A DNA stretch of 64,000 bases. Origin: [Mycobacterium] nativiensis. GTDB lineage: Bacteria > Actinomycetota > Actinomycetes > Mycobacteriales > Mycobacteriaceae. Shown piece after piece: positions 25,338 to 35,423 of the stretch. The DNA lies in contig NZ_CP083986.1 of the NCBI RefSeq assembly GCF_020172685.1, positions 3,641,973 to 3,705,972 on the forward strand. Reading direction: 5' to 3'. Within the stretch, counting starts at the first letter, position 1. The number at the start of each line of letters is the position of its first letter. Below the pieces are notes generated by a model that saw nothing but the letters and a program-made list of their open reading frames with translations, did no database searches and was not told where the DNA came from. A program made the translations under genes and the position numbers.

Positions 25338-25357
25338 CTGGGGACTTTGGGCCACCG
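25338..25357. promoter_or_regulatory. DosR-like box 1
   Basis: CTGGGGACTTTGGGCCACCG matches the known DosR consensus at about 14 of 20 positions, including the GGGACT core. It lies between the divergent nitroreductase and tgs genes. Confidence 0.6.
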
Positions 25358-25386
25358 CGCATCCGTCCGCCATCGGTCCTGGCCGA

Positions 25387-25406
25387 TTCGGGACTTCCGG
25401 CCCTGC
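25387..25406. promoter_or_regulatory. DosR-like box 2
   Basis: TTCGGGACTTCCGGCCCTGC matches the DosR consensus at about 14 of 20 positions. It lies 49 bp from box 1 and about 58 bp upstream of the tgs start, as expected for an activator site. Confidence 0.62.
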
Positions 25407-25463
25407 CGACACCGTCGTCTACCAGCGGATCATTAGAGCGGGGCTCGAACAGGAGGTCCGATC

Positions 25464-26897
25464 GTGGAACAGCTGACGACACTGGACGCAGGTTTCCTGG
25501 AGGCGGAGGACTCCGATCGTCACACCAGCCTGGCGATCGGCGGCTTGGTCGTCCTGGAGGGGCCTCCCCCCGACCACCCGTCACTGGTATCGATGCTCAG
25601 CACCCGGATCAGCGGCTGCCGGCGGTTCATCCAAAAGCTGCAACGGCACCCGTTCGACCTCGTGCCGCCCCGCTGGGTGGACGACCCCGCCTTCACCATG
25701 GACCACCATGTCCGGCGGGTCGCGCTGCCGCAGCCCGGTGGCGCCGACGAACTTTTCCGCTTCGTCGCCGACCACATGGCCCGCCGGATGGACCGGGACC
25801 GCCCGCTGTGGCACATCTGGGTGATCGAGGGGCTGGCGGACGACCGGTGGGCGATGCTGATCAAGGTTCACCACTGCATCGGCGATGGGATCGCGGCCTC
25901 GCACCTGTTCACCGGCCTGTGCGATGACAGCGGCGACACCGATGCCGCCGGTTTCGCCGGGCACATCCGGGGTGCCCGCGATACCTCCCCGGGGCTGTGG
26001 CAACGCTTGGCCGACGTCAACGTCAGCCCGATGAGCTGGATGTCCGACCTGTGGAACGTCTCGACCGCGATCGGCTCCGCCGCTGTGCGCGCCGCGCGCG
26101 GCACCGTCGAACTGTCCGCCGGGCTGCTGCATCAGGGCACCGGCACCTCATTGAACGGGCCGATGACCTCGATGCGCCGGTACAGCTCCGCGAAGGTGTC
26201 GCTCGAGGACGTCAACCTGATCTGCCAGGCCTACGACGTGACCCTCAACGACGTGGCACTGGCCGCCCTGACCGAGGGCTACCGGGGCATGCTGGATCGC
26301 CGCGGCGAACGCCCTCTGCCCGAGTCCATGCGCACCCTGGTGCCGGTGTCGACCCGCCGCAGCGATGCCTTGGGCCAGACCGACAACCGGGTCTCGGTGA
26401 TGCTGCCCTACCTGCCGGTCGAGGAGGAGAACCCGGTGCGGCGGCTGCAGCTGGTGCACTCGCGGCTGAGCAGAACCAAGAGCACCGGGCAGCGCCAAGC
26501 CGGCAGCGCGTTCGTCTCGGCGGCCAACTACGTGCCGTTCCCGGTGACCGCGTGGGCGGTGCGACTGCTGACGCACCTGCCGCAGAACGGTGTCACCACC
26601 ATCGCCACCAACGTGCCGGGTCCGTCACGGACCCTGCACATCATGGGCCGCAAGGTGGTTGACGTGTTGCCGGTGCCGCCGATCGCGCTGCAGCTGCGCA
26701 CCGGGGTGGCGATGCTCAGCTATGCCGATCACCTGTTCTTCGGGGTGCTGGCCGACTTCGACACCATGCCCGATGTCGACGAGTTCGCCCGTAGCATCGA
26801 GGCCTCCGTGGCCCACCTCGTGGCGAGCGCCAAGCGGCGCAAGATGATTCGGGAGCGCGCGGAGCGCCGGCGGCTGTCGCTGGTTGCTACGGGCTAG
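25464..26897 (+). CDS. triacylglycerol synthase (WS/DGAT), Tgs1-like
   Basis: A 477-residue acyl-CoA:diacylglycerol acyltransferase. The catalytic motif is intact: VHHCIGDG (HHxxxDG), with MDRDRPLWHIWVIEGL upstream, YDVTLNDVALAALTEGYRG, and the C-terminal NVPGPSRTLHIMGRKV. Members synthesise storage triacylglycerol during hypoxic or NO-induced dormancy. The divergent Acg-like neighbour and two DosR-like boxes support assignment to Tgs1 (Rv3130c). The start is ATG... the first codon (GTG-type context, GGAGGTCCGATC just upstream) is well supported by the AGGAGG sequence. It ends 6 bp from convergent lpqB with no visible terminator. Confidence 0.9.
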   Translation: MEQLTTLDAGFLEAEDSDRHTSLAIGGLVVLEGPPPDHPSLVSMLSTRISGCRRFIQKLQRHPFDLVPPRWVDDPAFTMDHHVRRVALPQPGGADELFRFVADHMARRMDRDRPLWHIWVIEGLADDRWAMLIKVHHCIGDGIAASHLFTGLCDDSGDTDAAGFAGHIRGARDTSPGLWQRLADVNVSPMSWMSDLWNVSTAIGSAAVRAARGTVELSAGLLHQGTGTSLNGPMTSMRRYSSAKVSLEDVNLICQAYDVTLNDVALAALTEGYRGMLDRRGERPLPESMRTLVPVSTRRSDALGQTDNRVSVMLPYLPVEEENPVRRLQLVHSRLSRTKSTGQRQAGSAFVSAANYVPFPVTAWAVRLLTHLPQNGVTTIATNVPGPSRTLHIMGRKVVDVLPVPPIALQLRTGVAMLSYADHLFFGVLADFDTMPDVDEFARSIEASVAHLVASAKRRKMIRERAERRRLSLVATG

Positions 26898-26903
26898 CTT
26901 CGC

Positions 26904-28679
26904 TCAGCCCGGCAGCACCGGCGCCGCGCCGGGCACCATGAACGGCGCCAGCGGCGACCAGCTCTGCTCGTCCTCGGCCGCCGAGGACGACAGCGCCAGC
27001 ACCCCGCGTGGATCGGCCACGTAGACCGTGGACGGGTCGGCGACGATCGTCGACACCGGCAGCTGCAGGTTGCCGCTGGGGGCATCCGAGTTGACCCCGT
27101 CGATGTTGACGTAGGACACCGGATGCTTCGGGTCGGACCGACTCACCACGATGTCGTCGCCGGTGCGCCAGCTCAGCGACACCACCGAGGAGCCCAGCCC
27201 AAAGCCCAGCCGCCGGGGGTAGTTCAGCACGAACTGGCCGCCCGGATTCTGCACGACACCGGCCAGGATCACCTGCCCGCCGATCACCATGGCGGCACGG
27301 GTGCCGTCGCGGGACAGCTGCAACTCACTGATCGGCCCCGGGAATCTCGCGTTCACCGCACCGGAGTCCACCGGGATGCGGGCCGGGCGGCCGGAGGCCA
27401 CCTCCTGGATCGCGCGCAACACATTGTTGCCGTCGACCACCACCCATACCGCTTCGTCCAGCGACCAGCTCGGCCGCGACAGCGTGCGTCCCTCGGCGGC
27501 CTGCACAGCCTCACCCCCGAGGTCGCCGATCCACAGCGTGGCGGCCGGGTCGGGGCCGCCGGGATGCACCACCACCGATGCCACCTGGTGCCCGTTGCGC
27601 GACAGCGCGGACGACTCCTGGTCGGGTTCGCGGCCGAACGCTCCGGGCACCCGGTCGGCATGCTGCCCGTCCAGTGCGAGCAGCGACCCGCCCACCAGCG
27701 CGTGCACCCCGGCGCCGGCCCCATCGGAGGCGCCCGGATCGGTGGTGGCCACATCGGAGGTCGTCCAGCCGTCCGGGAACCGGTCGTCGAGCGCCGCGCC
27801 GTCGGCGTCAATCACATAGGGGCCCTTGATGTCGGCCCGGGCCAAGGTCCAGATCAGTTGTGCGGCAAGCAGTTGCCTGGTGTTGGGGTCGGTGGCCGAC
27901 AAGCTGTCCAGGTCGATCTTGGCTCCGCCGTAGCCGCGGCCCACCCCGCTTTTGCCGCCGTCGGCGCGAGTCACCGGCCCGCGCAACCGCAACGGCGCCG
28001 CCAGCAGGTTGCGCACCCCGGCCATCTCCGGGCGCGGACCGGCGATCAGCTTGGACACCAGTTCGGTGGCCAAATGGTCGGGGTCGGACACCGCGACGTA
28101 GCGCGGATCAGGAACCACCGTCTTGCCGGTGGGGTCGACGAAATACAACGTGTTGCGTTTGTAGGTGGCCTGGAACTGCTGCCAGTCCAGGAAGACCCCG
28201 TTGGGCAACCGGTCGATGCGCCAGCCGTCGGAGGTCTTGAGCAGTTCGATCGGCTCCGGTGCCGGCAGGGCGCCCTCGGCGGTCTCGAAGACCCCCATGT
28301 CCGACAGCGACCCGAGCATGTCGGCCCGCATAGTGACCGCCACCCGGTCGGCGCTGCGGGTTTCGACGAACACCACGTTGTCGATCAACAGCGCGCTGCC
28401 GGCATCGTCCCAGGCATCCGATGCGGACTGGGTGAGGAACTGCCGGGCCGCCCGATGCCGGTTGGCCGGATCGGCGGTCGCCTTGAGGAATTCCCGCAGC
28501 AGCACATCGGGGTCCATGCCCGGGGTGGGCTTGGGCAGCACCGATGGCGGCGGCGCATCCACGGTGCCGATCGCCTGCGGGGCCGACGTGCTGGGCACCC
28601 CGGCACAGCCGGCCACTGCCGAGGTGAGCGCCAGGGCCAGTGCCAGGATCAGCGCCACCGGCCCAATCCGGCGCATCAC
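26904..28679 (-). CDS. lpqB: lipoprotein LpqB, MtrAB-associated
   Basis: A 591-residue lipoprotein: signal peptide of about 23 residues ending in a lipobox (SAVAGCAG), a GerMN-type domain in the middle ([38 protein letters not shown]), and a C-terminal propeller-like part. LpqB interacts with the MtrB sensor and affects cell-wall homeostasis. The GTG start overlaps the mtrB stop as GTGA (with an ATG as codon 2). It is the last gene of sahH-tmk-mtrA-mtrB-lpqB. Confidence 0.94.
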   Translation of the reverse strand: MMRRIGPVALILALALALTSAVAGCAGVPSTSAPQAIGTVDAPPPSVLPKPTPGMDPDVLLREFLKATADPANRHRAARQFLTQSASDAWDDAGSALLIDNVVFVETRSADRVAVTMRADMLGSLSDMGVFETAEGALPAPEPIELLKTSDGWRIDRLPNGVFLDWQQFQATYKRNTLYFVDPTGKTVVPDPRYVAVSDPDHLATELVSKLIAGPRPEMAGVRNLLAAPLRLRGPVTRADGGKSGVGRGYGGAKIDLDSLSATDPNTRQLLAAQLIWTLARADIKGPYVIDADGAALDDRFPDGWTTSDVATTDPGASDGAGAGVHALVGGSLLALDGQHADRVPGAFGREPDQESSALSRNGHQVASVVVHPGGPDPAATLWIGDLGGEAVQAAEGRTLSRPSWSLDEAVWVVVDGNNVLRAIQEVASGRPARIPVDSGAVNARFPGPISELQLSRDGTRAAMVIGGQVILAGVVQNPGGQFVLNYPRRLGFGLGSSVVSLSWRTGDDIVVSRSDPKHPVSYVNIDGVNSDAPSGNLQLPVSTIVADPSTVYVADPRGVLALSSSAAEDEQSWSPLAPFMVPGAAPVLPG

Positions 28680-30313
28680 CCGCTCCGCTCGGCGTGTTCG
28701 CGCGCCCGCTGGCGCCGTTCCCGGCGCTCGGCGGGGCTCACCGGCTTCATCGGAAGCGGACTGGTGGTGACCTTGTGCCCGCGCACCAGCGGCAGGGTGA
28801 GCCGGAAGCAGGCGCCCTTGCCGGGTTCGCCCCAGGCCTCCAGCCGGCCCTGGTGCAGCCGGGCGTCCTCGACGCTGATCGCCAGTCCCAGCCCGGTCCC
28901 CCCCGAGCGCCGCACCCGCGACGGGTCGGCCCGCCAGAACCGGCTGAAGACCAGCTTCTCCTCCCCGGGACGCAGCCCCACCCCGTGATCGCGCACGGTC
29001 ACCGCGACGGTGTCGTCGTCGGCGGCCATCCGGATCACCACCGGCTTGTGCTCGGCGTGGTCGATGGCGTTGGCGATCAGGTTGCGCAGGATCCGTTCCA
29101 CCCGGCGCGGATCGACCTCGGCGATCACGCCCTCGGCGGGCACGTCCACCTTGAGTTCGACACCGGCCTCGGCGGCCAGGTGGCCCACGTTGTCCAGGGC
29201 GCTGTTGACCGTCGTCCGCAGATCCACCGACTCCACCGACAGTTCGGCCACCCCCGCGTCGTGCCGGGAGATCTCCAACAGGTCGTTGAGCAGCGACTCG
29301 AACCGGTCCAGTTCACTGACCAACAGCTCGGTGGAGCGCCGCAGCGAGGGCTCCAGGTCCTCGCTGTGATCGTGGATCAGATCGGCGGCCATCCGCACCG
29401 TGGTCAACGGGGTGCGCAGCTCATGGCTGACGTCGGAGGTGAACCGGCGCTGCAGGTTGCCGAACTCCTCGAGCTGGGTGATCTGGCGCGACAGGCTCTC
29501 GGCCATGTCGTTGAACGACACCGCCAGCCGCGCCATGTCGTCCTCGCCGCGCACCGGCATCCGTTCGGACAGATGCCCTTCGGCGAAGCGTTCGGCGGTA
29601 CGGGCCGCCGCCCGTACCGGCAGCACCACCTGCCGCGACACCAGCAGCGCGATGCCGGCCAGCAGCACCAGCAGCACCAGGCCCCCGGTGGCGATGGTGC
29701 CGCGCACCATGCTGATCGTGTTGCGTTCGGTGCCCAGCGGATAGATCAGGTACAGCTCCAGGTTGGTGATGCGCGAGGTGGTCGGCGTCCCGATCACCAG
29801 CGCCGGGCCGGAGAACCCCTCGACGTGCACGGGGGCGTACTGATAGCTGACCTGACCGGCCTTGACGAATTCGCACAGCGCTCCAGGCACCTGATCGACC
29901 GGCCCGGCGGTGGTCGCCGCGCGCGGCCCCTCGCCGAGCACCACCAGCACCGCGTCGAAGGCACCGCCGGTTCCGCTGTCGGTTTTGGACATCAGGGTGT
30001 TGCGGGCCAGTTGCAGGCTCGAGGTCAGTGAGCGAGCCTCCTCGCCGCCGACGATGCCGCCGGCCGTGACACGGGCCCGCGCGATCTGCTCGGTGGCCGC
30101 CCGGACCTTGACGTCAAGAACCCGATCAGTGATCTGGCTGGTCAGCACGAAGCCGAGAGCCAGGATGACAGCTGCCGACAATCCGAGCGTCAGCACCACG
30201 ACCCGCAGCTGCAGTGAGCGCCGCCAGGCGATCTGCACCGCGCGACGCAGCGTGTTCACGCCGAGCAGTAACGGACCGGACCGCCGGGGGCGCCGTTTGG
30301 AGCTGAAGATCAC
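28676..30313 (-). CDS. mtrB: sensor histidine kinase MtrB
   Basis: A 545-residue kinase. There is a membrane helix near residue 40, an extracellular sensor part, a second helix ([19 protein letters not shown]), a HAMP domain ([21 protein letters not shown]), HisKA with the phospho-His in [17 protein letters not shown], and an ATPase domain ([34 protein letters not shown]). It pairs with MtrA to control cell division and cell-wall hydrolase genes. The start is GTG, 78 bp after mtrA. The C-terminus is Arg-rich. Confidence 0.95.
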   Translation of the reverse strand: MIFSSKRRPRRSGPLLLGVNTLRRAVQIAWRRSLQLRVVVLTLGLSAAVILALGFVLTSQITDRVLDVKVRAATEQIARARVTAGGIVGGEEARSLTSSLQLARNTLMSKTDSGTGGAFDAVLVVLGEGPRAATTAGPVDQVPGALCEFVKAGQVSYQYAPVHVEGFSGPALVIGTPTTSRITNLELYLIYPLGTERNTISMVRGTIATGGLVLLVLLAGIALLVSRQVVLPVRAAARTAERFAEGHLSERMPVRGEDDMARLAVSFNDMAESLSRQITQLEEFGNLQRRFTSDVSHELRTPLTTVRMAADLIHDHSEDLEPSLRRSTELLVSELDRFESLLNDLLEISRHDAGVAELSVESVDLRTTVNSALDNVGHLAAEAGVELKVDVPAEGVIAEVDPRRVERILRNLIANAIDHAEHKPVVIRMAADDDTVAVTVRDHGVGLRPGEEKLVFSRFWRADPSRVRRSGGTGLGLAISVEDARLHQGRLEAWGEPGKGACFRLTLPLVRGHKVTTSPLPMKPVSPAERRERRQRAREHAERSG

Positions 30314-30391
30314 TTGCGCTTCACCTCAGCATCGCTGGCGCTCTGCCTCGTCGAAGACGCGAGGATCACCGCAGCCGCTCCCCGGTGGGGA

Positions 30392-31078
30392 TCACGGAGG
30401 TCCGGCCTTGTAACCCACTCCTCGAACGGTCAGCACCACAGTCGGGTTCTCGGGGTCTTGCTCCACCTTGGCCCGCAGGCGCTGGACGTGCACGTTCACC
30501 AGCCGGGTGTCGGCCGGGTGCCGGTATCCCCACACTTGTTCGAGCAGCACCTCACGAGTAAACACCTGGCGGGGTTTACGTGCCAGCGCCACCAGCAGGT
30601 CGAACTCCAGGGGGGTCAGGGAGATCTGTTCACCGGCCCGGCTCACCTTGTGCGCCGGCACGTCGATGTCGATGTCGGCGATCGACAGCATCTCTGCCGG
30701 CTCGTCGTCGTTGCGGCGCAGCCTCGCCCGCACCCGGGCGACCAGTTCCTTGGGCTTGAACGGTTTCATGATGTAGTCGTCGGCGCCCGACTCGAGCCCG
30801 AGCACCACGTCGACGGTGTCGGTCTTGGCGGTCAGCATCACGATCGGCACGCCGGAGTCCTTACGCAGCACCCGGCAGACGTCGATGCCGTTCATGCCGG
30901 GCAACATCAGGTCCAGCAGCACCAGATCGGGCCGCAGCTCATGCACTGCGGTGAGTGCCTGAGTGCCGTCACCGACGACCGCGGTGTCGAAGCCCTCCCC
31001 ACGCAACACGATGGTGAGCATCTCGGCGAGCGACGCGTCGTCGTCGACGACAAGAATCCTTTGCCTCATGGCGTACAT
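30392..31078 (-). CDS. mtrA: response regulator MtrA
   Basis: A 228-residue OmpR/PhoB regulator. The receiver has DDDASLAEML, phospho-acceptor Asp in LVLLDLMLPGMNGIDV, and KPFKPKELVARVRARLRR. The winged-helix domain has ISLTPLEFDLLVALARKPRQVFTREVLLEQVWGY (in pieces) and ends VRGVGYKAGPP, nearly identical to what I recall of M. tuberculosis MtrA. ATG 31078 gives the family length; a longer start at 31099 would fall inside a palindrome and is less likely. Confidence 0.96.
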   Translation of the reverse strand: MYAMRQRILVVDDDASLAEMLTIVLRGEGFDTAVVGDGTQALTAVHELRPDLVLLDLMLPGMNGIDVCRVLRKDSGVPIVMLTAKTDTVDVVLGLESGADDYIMKPFKPKELVARVRARLRRNDDEPAEMLSIADIDIDVPAHKVSRAGEQISLTPLEFDLLVALARKPRQVFTREVLLEQVWGYRHPADTRLVNVHVQRLRAKVEQDPENPTVVLTVRGVGYKAGPP

Positions 31079-31080
31079 GG

Positions 31081-31098
31081 TGTCACCCGATAGTGACA
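31081..31098. promoter_or_regulatory. inverted repeat immediately upstream of mtrA
   Basis: TGTCAC and GTGACA are perfect 6-bp arms around CCGATA, ending 3 bp before the mtrA start codon. GTCAC half-sites resemble reported MtrA-binding sequences, so this may be an autoregulatory site (inference). Confidence 0.4.
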
Positions 31099-31129
31099 AA
31101 AGCCTGCTACCACACGCGTGTTTTGCAGG

Positions 31130-31759
31130 TTAACCGCTCAGATCAGCCGCCAGCGCCGCCGGGGCCACCGTCGGGCCGACCACCTGCCACCGACCCCCGA
31201 AGCCGGCCTGCGCCAACCCGCGGTACACCTCGCCGGTGCGGCGCTGCAGGCCGTCGTCACGTTCATAGCTGTCCCGCGCCCGAGCGCTGTCGTGCGCCTC
31301 ACGGTTCCGGGCCCGCTGGGCGGCGAGTTCGGCGGGCACATCCAGCAGCACCTGCCAGTCCGGTGCGGGCAGCCCGAGCCGCTCGAATTCGAGCTGCCGC
31401 ACCCAGTCCACCATCTCCCCGTCGGCGCCCTGGTGCAGCCGGGCGGCGCTGTAGGCGGCGCTGGAGGCGACGTACCGGTCGAGGATCACCACGTCGTTGC
31501 CGCGGCACAGCGCATCGATCTCGTCCTTGGCGCCGGCGCGGTCCAGCGCGAACAGCATCGCCATCGCATACACCGAGTCGGCCAGGTCACCGTGCTGCCC
31601 GCGCAGCGCCTCGGCGGCCACATCGGCGGTCAGCGAGACGCCGTAGCGCGGGAAGGCCAGGTTCGCCACCGACTTACCGTCGGCCTCGAACGCCGCGCGC
31701 AGCCCCGTGGTCAGGGTGTTCTTGCCGGCGCCGTCAACGCCTTCGATCGCGATCAGCAC
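31130..31759 (-). CDS. tmk: thymidylate kinase
   Basis: A 209-residue dTMP kinase needed for dTTP synthesis. The P-loop IEGVDGAGKNTL, the DRY-type motif VVILDRYVASSAAYSAARLH, and the RARDSYERDDGLQ lid region are present. The frame extends 11 codons further, but GTG 31759 gives the usual start (VLIAIEGVDGAGK). It sits between sahH and mtrA, as Rv3247c does. Confidence 0.94.
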   Translation of the reverse strand: MLIAIEGVDGAGKNTLTTGLRAAFEADGKSVANLAFPRYGVSLTADVAAEALRGQHGDLADSVYAMAMLFALDRAGAKDEIDALCRGNDVVILDRYVASSAAYSAARLHQGADGEMVDWVRQLEFERLGLPAPDWQVLLDVPAELAAQRARNREAHDSARARDSYERDDGLQRRTGEVYRGLAQAGFGGRWQVVGPTVAPAALAADLSG

Positions 31760-31777
31760 GTGTCCACCCTTGCCGAG

Positions 31778-31827
31778 CAGACGCGAAAGCACCCAAATTC
31801 GGGTGAAATTGGGTGCTTTCGCGTCTG
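31778..31827. terminator. long perfect hairpin after sahH
   Basis: Arms CAGACGCGAAAGCACCCAA and TTGGGTGCTTTCGCGTCTG pair perfectly over 19 bp around a 12-nt loop (ATTCGGGTGAAA). It lies 13 bp past the sahH stop and 19 bp before tmk, so it may terminate sahH or set the sahH-to-tmk ratio. There is no U-tract. Confidence 0.75.
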
Positions 31828-31840
31828 GTCGCGCCTGAGA

Positions 31841-33298
<1,458 letters not shown>

Positions 33299-33373
33299 CT
33301 GTACGCCCCCGTAGGTTCGGTGAATTAGCTCCGCTACAAGCTACCGGCGCGGGTTCGCGGCAGCTCGGGCGGG

Positions 33374-34003
33374 TCAATCGGCGTCGATGACGCCGTAGGC
33401 CTCGGCGGCCGGCGTGAACAGCCGGGCCAGGTCGGCGGCCACATCGTGATCGGCTTCCGGCGGCATGGACACGTAACTCATGGCCAGCCGGACGACGGCG
33501 CGGGCCAGGATGCCGGCGTCGGAATCGCTGGCCTTGACCCAGCTGTGCATGAACGACGACGTGAGCCGCTGCGAGCAGCGGGTGATGATCGGCCCGCTGT
33601 CGGTGGTGATGATCTGCAGCAGGTCGGGCTTGGCCACCCCCGTCAGCAGCGAGATCACCAGCGGGTCGGCGGCTGAGGAGGTGAAGAAGGACCGGAAGCC
33701 TTCCAGGAACGCGGCGTGGATGTCGCCGACGTTGCCGTAGAGGGCCCGCTCGACGGCGTCGACGAGCCGGTCGGCCAGCCTGATCGCATAGCCCTGCGCC
33801 AGGCCCTGGCGCGAGCCGAACTCGTTGTAGATGGTCTGCCGACTCACTCCGGCGGCCCCGGCAACGTCGGCCAGCGTGATCGACGACCAGTCCCGGCTGG
33901 TCAGCAGTTCCCGCATCGCATCGAGCACCGAGTCGCGCAGCAGCGCCCGGGATGCCTCGGCGTAGGGGATGCGTTTCACCACCGCGAGATTAGCGGTTGT
34001 CAC
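33374..34003 (-). CDS. TetR-family regulator of the alkB locus
   Basis: A 209-residue TetR protein (Rv3249c position). The N-terminal helix-turn-helix reads ITLADVAGAAGVSRQTIYNEFGSRQGLAQGY; the rest is a helical ligand-binding domain with no motif that reveals the ligand. GTG 34003 overlaps the stop of the rubredoxin relic as GTGA; other in-frame GTGs lie at 33982 and 33979. In alkane-degrading actinobacteria the TetR gene is the last gene of the alkB operon and represses it; that role is inferred here. Confidence 0.86.
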   Translation of the reverse strand: MTTANLAVVKRIPYAEASRALLRDSVLDAMRELLTSRDWSSITLADVAGAAGVSRQTIYNEFGSRQGLAQGYAIRLADRLVDAVERALYGNVGDIHAAFLEGFRSFFTSSAADPLVISLLTGVAKPDLLQIITTDSGPIITRCSQRLTSSFMHSWVKASDSDAGILARAVVRLAMSYVSMPPEADHDVAADLARLFTPAAEAYGVIDAD

Positions 34004-34059
34004 GGCCGGACGACTTCCATCATCTCGAAATCGGTCTCGGCCGCGCCGCAGCTCACCAT
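34000..34059 (-). pseudogene. rubredoxin relic between alkB and tetR (deletion scar)
   Basis: A 19-codon frame reads MVSCGAAETDFEMMEVVRP then stop. The part CGAA..DFEM.EV matches the C-terminus of AlkB-associated rubredoxins (pattern CPDCGAAKSDFxMVE in the family). The ATG overlaps the alkB stop and the TGA overlaps the tetR GTG, so the operon couplings are kept while nearly all of the rubredoxin gene or genes is gone. The iron-binding CxxC pairs are absent; it cannot make a working rubredoxin. Confidence 0.7.
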
Positions 34060-35267
34060 CACACCGCCTCCGCGTAGCGGGCCAGGATCTTGTCCCGGCG
34101 GCGCGGCACGATGTTGACCCGGGTGATGTCGCCGCCGTAGTGCGCAAGCACCCGGTGATCCATCAGCCTGCGCCACAACGGCGGGAAGTAGGTCAGCCCG
34201 ATCAGCGACGCATACCCGCTGGGCAGGTTCGGCGCCTCGGACATGCTGCGCAGCGTCTGGTATCGCCGGGTCGGGTTGGCGTGGTGGTCGCTGTGCCGCT
34301 GCAGGTGGTAGAGGAACAGGTTGGTCACCAGATGGTCGGAATTCCAGCTGTGCTCGGGTGTGCAGCGCTCATAGCGGCCGTTGGCGCGGGTCTGACGCAG
34401 CAGGCCGTAGTGCTCGATGTAGTTCACCGACTCCAGCAGCGAGAAACCGTAGACGGCCTGGATAACGACGAACGGGATCAGCGCCGGGCCGAACACCGCG
34501 ATCAGCACACCCCACAGCACCACTGACATCAGCCACGAGTTGAGCACGTCGTTGGACAAGACCGCCTTCGGGCTCCAAAGACTCAAGTCCAGCCGGCGCA
34601 GGCGCGCCGCCTCCAGCTCCCACGCCGAGCGCAGCCCACCGATGACGCTGCGCGGAAAGAACTCCCAGAACGTCTCGCCGAACCGGCCCGAGGCCGGGTC
34701 TTCGGGGGTGGCCACCCGCACGTGGTGGCCGCGATTGTGCTCGACGTAGAAGTGCCCGTAGCAGCTCTGCGCGAGGGTGATCTTGGACAACCACCGCTCC
34801 AACTTCACCCTCTTGTGCCCGAGTTCATGGGCGGTGTTGATGCCGACGCCACCCAGGGCTCCCACCGACAGCGCCAGCCCGATCTTGGCGAACCAGCTGA
34901 GCGACCCCTCGACGCCCAGCCAACTCAGATCGGTCGCGGTGAACAGGTAGGCGCCCAGCACGGCGCTGGCGTACTGGCACGGAATGTAGGCGTAGGTGCA
35001 GTAGCGGTAGTACCGGTCGTCCTCCAGGTGCGCCATCACCTCATCGGGCGGGTTCTGCCCGTCGGCACCGAAGCGCAGATCCAGCGCCGGCAGCAACAGG
35101 TAGATCAGGATCGGGCCGATCCAGAACGGCAGCTGCGCAGCCAGGTGCCAGCCGAGCCGGTTCATCGCCCAGATGATCGGCAGCGCAGCGAACAGTGCCG
35201 TCGGGGCGATCAGGCCCATCAGCCACAGGTATCGCTTCTTGTCCCGCCATGCCGCCTCGGCACTCAT
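34059..35267 (-). CDS. alkB: alkane 1-monooxygenase
   Basis: A 402-residue membrane di-iron hydroxylase of terminal alkane positions. The His motifs are intact: HELGHK, EHNRGHHV, LQRHSDHHANPTRRYQ, and the NYIEHYGL signature. About six hydrophobic helices are visible in the N-terminal half. AAGGAGGG 6 bp upstream fixes ATG 35267 rather than the longer frame. AlkB takes electrons from rubredoxin, but the adjacent rubredoxin genes are reduced to a relic and there is no C-terminal rubredoxin fusion. It must use a rubredoxin encoded elsewhere or be impaired. Confidence 0.95.
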   Translation of the reverse strand: MSAEAAWRDKKRYLWLMGLIAPTALFAALPIIWAMNRLGWHLAAQLPFWIGPILIYLLLPALDLRFGADGQNPPDEVMAHLEDDRYYRYCTYAYIPCQYASAVLGAYLFTATDLSWLGVEGSLSWFAKIGLALSVGALGGVGINTAHELGHKRVKLERWLSKITLAQSCYGHFYVEHNRGHHVRVATPEDPASGRFGETFWEFFPRSVIGGLRSAWELEAARLRRLDLSLWSPKAVLSNDVLNSWLMSVVLWGVLIAVFGPALIPFVVIQAVYGFSLLESVNYIEHYGLLRQTRANGRYERCTPEHSWNSDHLVTNLFLYHLQRHSDHHANPTRRYQTLRSMSEAPNLPSGYASLIGLTYFPPLWRRLMDHRVLAHYGGDITRVNIVPRRRDKILARYAEAV

Positions 35268-35423
35268 CGATGCCCTCCTTATGAGTTCCACCACTGTCGT
35301 GGCTGGACATTACATCTTCAATCGTCCGTCGTCTAGACATTTGATATCGATTTGTAAAATCAGAGGTGCTGGTCCTGGTCAGCGGGTGTGACCCAGCTCC
35401 CAGGCACATGCCACACTCGGGAC
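35268..35423. promoter_or_regulatory. divergent alkB / hydrolase intergenic region
   Basis: 156 bp, with an unusually AT-rich part at about 35305-35365 that includes the palindrome GTCTAGAC and GATATC. This probably holds the alkB promoter and a regulator site, but I cannot define the operator. Confidence 0.4.

Noticed and set aside
25463..25584. Longer start for the nitroreductase (to 25584)
   Set aside because: It would run through both DosR-like boxes and into the divergent tgs coding sequence.
33299..33317. Third copy of the desaturase operator upstream of sahH
   Set aside because: One arm (CGTAGGTT on the plus strand) matches fully, the other only at about four of eight bases; too weak to call.
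33299..33373. SAH-responsive riboswitch upstream of sahH
   Set aside because: The leader is too short (about 75 bp to the next gene) and no characteristic structure was recognised.
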